From Penaeus vannamei (Eukaryota > Arthropoda > Malacostraca > Decapoda > Penaeidae): a stretch of 17,500 nucleotides of DNA. The stretch covers positions 47,185,721 to 47,203,220 of the forward strand of contig NC_091550.1 in NCBI RefSeq assembly GCF_042767895.1, in the 5' to 3' direction. This document shows positions 17,445-17,500 of the stretch, in pieces. A program made the position numbers and the translations under genes. The notes below the pieces were generated by a model. It was given only the letters and a program-made list of their open reading frames with translations, was not told where the DNA came from and ran no database searches. How positions within the stretch are numbered: position 1 is the first letter of the stretch; each line of letters begins with the position of its first letter.

Positions 17445-17500
17445 AGGAATCTATCTCAAATCTATATCAAAGTGATTGATGTTTTAATCATGTCGCGCCG

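Overview
The window looks like intergenic (or long-intron) DNA from an animal with very high microsatellite density. A decapod crustacean, most likely a penaeid shrimp, is the best guess. That is an inference from the density and mix of simple repeats (CT/GA, TA, GT/CA, GACA, GGA, GAT, ATT, CTT) plus a decayed non-LTR retrotransposon; no sequence here names the species. Adding up my own intervals, roughly 45 % of the window is low-complexity or tandem repeat. I find no intact protein-coding gene. Most long open frames are repeat artefacts: Ser/Leu or Glu/Arg runs over CT/GA tracts, Pro/Ser or Gly/Glu over C-rich or G-rich tracts, Asp/Gly over a GAT/GGT tract, and a rotating peptide over an 8-bp minisatellite.

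Layout. 1-2300: a 143-bp imperfect foldback (184-326), then CT tracts separated by AT-rich unique DNA. 2290-3000: a C/T tract followed by a GC-rich block with a palindromic TGACGTCA. 3000-5100: unique DNA, a compound CT/CA microsatellite, a broken reverse transcriptase fragment on the minus strand, and a diverged inverted repeat. 5100-6440: a trinucleotide A-rich tract, a GC-rich block, a second C/T tract ending at a second TGACGTCA, and a long (TA)n. 6440-7200: unique DNA with a possible tRNA-related SINE head and a third TGACGTCA. 7197-7744: a 69-unit array of 8-bp repeats with a 40-bp higher-order period. 7780-9320: purine tracts, two long G runs, and a pyrimidine minisatellite. 9365-9927: two successive T-rich minisatellites (27 bp, then 22 bp). 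10296-12600: G-rich, GA, GACA and GAT/GGT tracts, a three-copy 84-bp repeat, and a second G-rich tract. 12600-14320: AT-rich unique DNA with a nested perfect inverted repeat, then a 29/21-bp pyrimidine minisatellite. 14320-17500: two dispersed copies of one repeat family, an 82-bp tandem duplication, a hairpin with a direct repeat in its loop, a 20-bp A-rich array, a CTT array and a T33 run.

Nothing here forms a gene system. The points most worth checking are structural: the 8-bp/40-bp higher-order array, the 84-bp repeat in which only the last copy keeps a splice-acceptor-like AG, the foldback and nested hairpins, the three TGACGTCA sites, and the retrotransposon fragment with a 14-codon duplication that breaks off at a CA microsatellite.
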